Shown: positions 62,169 to 64,000 of the stretch, piece by piece
How the letters are laid out: each line of letters opens with the position of its first letter
How positions within the stretch are numbered: position 1 is the first letter of the stretch
Source: Microbulbifer bruguierae
GTDB taxonomy: Bacteria > Pseudomonadota > Gammaproteobacteria > Pseudomonadales > Cellvibrionaceae
Assembly: GCF_029869925.1 (NCBI RefSeq)
Contig: NZ_CP118605.1
Location: 2,694,001-2,758,000 of the forward strand
Length of the DNA: 64,000 nt
Direction: 5' to 3'
The notes under the pieces: model-generated
Database searches by the model: none
Seen by the model: the letters and a program-made list of their open reading frames with translations, nothing else
What the model was told of the DNA's origin: nothing
Program-made: the position numbers and the translations under genes

Positions 62169-63299
62169 ATGCACAAGCCCCGCCTGCAGCTCCAGGCGTC
62201 TTTCGATATCGCCTGGCTGCAGTATCTGGACAAACAAGGACGCGCCACCCAACCCCTGCCGGAATTCGCCAGCCCCGATTGGCTCACCCATTGCTACCGT
62301 CAGATGCAACTGGCGCGGCTGGTGGACGATCGCGCGGTAAAGCTGCAGCGCACCGGACGTTTAGGTACCTACCCTTCCAGTCTCGGCCAGGAGGCCATCG
62401 GTGTTGCCACCGGCAATGCGCTGATGGCGGAAGACGTCTATTGCCCCTATTACCGGGAAACCGGTGCTTTTCTCGAGCGCGGTGTGCGGATCGAAGAAAT
62501 TCTCGCCAACTGGAGTGGCGACGAGCGCGGGCAGAATTACCAGCACGCGCCCCGGGATCTGCCCATCTGTATTCCTATTGCCACCCAGATGCTGCACGCC
62601 GCCGGCGTTGCCTTTGCCCTCAAATATCGCCATCAGCAACAGGGTTCCCCACTACAGGTCGCCATCGCCAGCGCCGGTGAGGGGGCCACCTCCAAGGGGG
62701 ACTTTTACGAGGCCATGAATCTAGCCGGGGTGTGGAAACTGCCGCTGGTGTTCGTGGTGAATAACAATCAGTGGGCCATTTCGGTGCCGCGCGTTGCGCA
62801 GACCGGTAGCCAGACGATCGCGCAGAAGGCGATTGCCGCCGGTATTCCCGCGCTACAGGTAGATGGTAACGACATCCTGGCGGTGGCCTGGGCGGTGCGG
62901 GATGCACTGCAACGGGCGCGCAGCGGTGAAGGTCCGGCACTAATCGAGGCCATTAGCTACCGGCTGTGCGATCACACCACCGCCGATGACGCCAGTCGCT
63001 ACCGCAGCGCAGAAGAGCTGGAGCAGGCCTGGCAGTGGGAACCGCTGAAACGGCTGGACACCTATTTGCGCAGTGAAAACCTGTGGAGCGACGGCAAGCA
63101 GCAGGATCTGGACCGCGAGCTGGCCCAGGTGATGGAAACCGCGTTGAACGACTGGGAGTCCCGCACGCCGGAACCCGCAACCGCCATTTTCGACCATCTT
63201 TATGCGCAGTTGCCGGAATCGCTCTATGAGCAGTACGACCAGCTGCGTGACGAGCAGCTCCGGGAAAAACTCTGGGAAAAAGAGGGAGCGGTGCAATAG
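62169..63299 (+). CDS. alpha-ketoacid dehydrogenase E1 component, alpha subunit (PDH/BCKDH type)
   Basis: A 376-residue thiamine-diphosphate enzyme subunit. The cofactor motif GEG...NN is present as AGEGATSKGDFYEAMN...VNNNQWAIS. LGQEAIGVATGNAL, then SYRLCDHTTADDASRYRS with the conserved His loop, are typical. It decarboxylates pyruvate or branched-chain ketoacids within a dehydrogenase complex; sequence alone does not decide the substrate. The ATG at 62169 is chosen over a TTG at 62136. A palindrome GAAACGCCGCGGCGTTTC precedes it at 62059-62076. The beta subunit gene begins at the next base after its stop. Confidence 0.9.
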   Translation: MHKPRLQLQASFDIAWLQYLDKQGRATQPLPEFASPDWLTHCYRQMQLARLVDDRAVKLQRTGRLGTYPSSLGQEAIGVATGNALMAEDVYCPYYRETGAFLERGVRIEEILANWSGDERGQNYQHAPRDLPICIPIATQMLHAAGVAFALKYRHQQQGSPLQVAIASAGEGATSKGDFYEAMNLAGVWKLPLVFVVNNNQWAISVPRVAQTGSQTIAQKAIAAGIPALQVDGNDILAVAWAVRDALQRARSGEGPALIEAISYRLCDHTTADDASRYRSAEELEQAWQWEPLKRLDTYLRSENLWSDGKQQDLDRELAQVMETALNDWESRTPEPATAIFDHLYAQLPESLYEQYDQLRDEQLREKLWEKEGAVQ

Positions 63300-64000
63300 A
63301 TGGAAAACCGGACGGGCAACGAAATGGGGGAGCGGCAGGAGGCCACGGAATTGCGCGACTCAGCGCCGATTACCCTGGTAGGAGCCGTTAACCAGGCGCT
63401 GGCCCATGCACTGGCAAATGATCCGCAAGTAGTGGTTTTTGGTCAGGATATTGGCGCGAACGGCGGCGTATTCCGGGCAACGGATGGCTTGCAGAAGCAG
63501 TTCGGTACGCAGCGGGTACTGGATACACCGCTGGCGGAAACCATGATTGCCGGTATTGCCGTGGGCATGGCGACCCAGGGGCTCAGGCCCGTCGCCGAGT
63601 TCCAGTTTATGGGCTTTATCTACCCCGGACTCGACCACATCCTCAGCCATGCCACACGCATGCGCAATCGCACCCGCGGGCGGCTGAGCTGCCCGATCGT
63701 GTATCGCGCGCCCTATGGCGGTGGCATTCACGCGCCGGAGCATCACAGTGAAAGCACCGAGGCGCTGTTCACCCATATCCCGGGGCTGCGGGTGGTGGTG
63801 CCCTCCTCTCCTGCGCGTGCGTATGGCCTGTTGTTGGCCGCCATCCGCGACCCGGATCCGGTACTTTTTCTGGAGCCGAAGCGTATCTATCGCGCGGCGA
63901 GGCAGCCGGTACCGGACAACGGCGAGGCCCTGCCACTGGACAGCGCGTTTGTGCTGCGTGAGGGGAGCGACCTGACCCTGATTGCCTGGGGCGCCAGCGT
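63300..64000 (+). CDS. alpha-ketoacid dehydrogenase E1 component, beta subunit (5' part)
   Basis: The first 233 residues are in the window; the gene runs off the right edge. Transketolase-type pyrimidine-binding sequence is clear: VVVFGQDIGANGGVFRATDG, DTPLAETMIAGIAVGMATQG, YRAPYGGGIHAPEHHSES. It is the partner of the alpha subunit gene, which ends at the preceding base, so both are made from one transcript. A second in-frame ATG at 63324 is a possible start. An E2 gene is expected just beyond the window. Confidence 0.92.
   Translation, partial: MENRTGNEMGERQEATELRDSAPITLVGAVNQALAHALANDPQVVVFGQDIGANGGVFRATDGLQKQFGTQRVLDTPLAETMIAGIAVGMATQGLRPVAEFQFMGFIYPGLDHILSHATRMRNRTRGRLSCPIVYRAPYGGGIHAPEHHSESTEALFTHIPGLRVVVPSSPARAYGLLLAAIRDPDPVLFLEPKRIYRAARQPVPDNGEALPLDSAFVLREGSDLTLIAWGAS

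Overview
The window is a chromosomal segment from a GC-rich marine-type gammaproteobacterium. The gene order rsmB-trkA-trkH, lpxL-like-glyQ-glyS-gmhB, gyrB-recF-dnaN-dnaA / rpmH-rnpA-yidD-yidC-mnmE / mnmG-rsmG-parA-parB-atpIBEFHAGDC is the replication-origin neighbourhood known from Pseudomonas and relatives. Long TonB-dependent receptors, S9 peptidases and large secreted calcium-binding repeat proteins suggest a Cellvibrionales member (Microbulbifer-like). This is inference from gene content; no rRNA or other taxonomic marker is present.

Layout. 1-3.5 kb: 3' end of rsmB, then the Trk potassium system. 3.6-8.7 kb: a CDP-alcohol phosphatidyltransferase gene facing away from a four-gene ABC exporter operon (HlyD-type adaptor, ATPase, two FtsX-type permeases). 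8.7-12.8 kb: an AT-richer patch with a 937-residue secreted FG-GAP/EF-hand repeat protein, a decayed copy of the 3' end of the upstream permease, and a lipoprotein. 12.8-23 kb: acyltransferase, glyQS, gmhB, a secreted unknown, rimO, rlmI, a DUF1330 protein and a GNAT acetyltransferase. 23-30 kb (minus strand): gyrB, recF, dnaN, dnaA. Two perfect parS palindromes lie inside recF. 29.8-30.3 kb: DnaA-box region between dnaA and rpmH. 30.3-39.9 kb (plus strand): rpmH, rnpA, yidD, yidC, mnmE, a second origin-like AT-rich spacer, then mnmG, rsmG, parA, parB. 40-47.5 kb: the complete ATP synthase operon. 47.5-60.6 kb: an accessory block between atpC and glmU, which are neighbours in Pseudomonas. It holds a patatin-like hydrolase, a TPR metalloprotease, a 1108-residue beta-propeller/amidohydrolase, a formate/nitrite-type channel, a TonB-dependent receptor and an S9 peptidase. 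60.6-64 kb: glmU and a two-subunit alpha-ketoacid dehydrogenase E1 (beta subunit cut by the window edge).

How parts work together. DnaA, DnaN, RecF and GyrB with ParA, ParB and parS form the replication and segregation core. RpmH, RnpA, YidD, YidC, MnmE, MnmG and RsmG serve translation, RNA maturation and membrane insertion. YidC is known to help insert the ATP synthase c subunit encoded downstream. The accessory genes point to outer-membrane uptake and periplasmic hydrolysis of peptides.

The least ordinary items are: the parS pair that encodes the same FHVEH peptide twice in recF; two competing origin-like regions; a nested-palindrome repeat family (two copies) whose architecture is kept while its arms differ; REP/REPIN-type repeats; the permease remnant beyond the secreted repeat protein; and a perfect operator-like palindrome before the ABC exporter. 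I did not find a clearly new multi-gene defence or biosynthetic system. No CRISPR array, tRNA, rRNA, transposase or integrase was seen.
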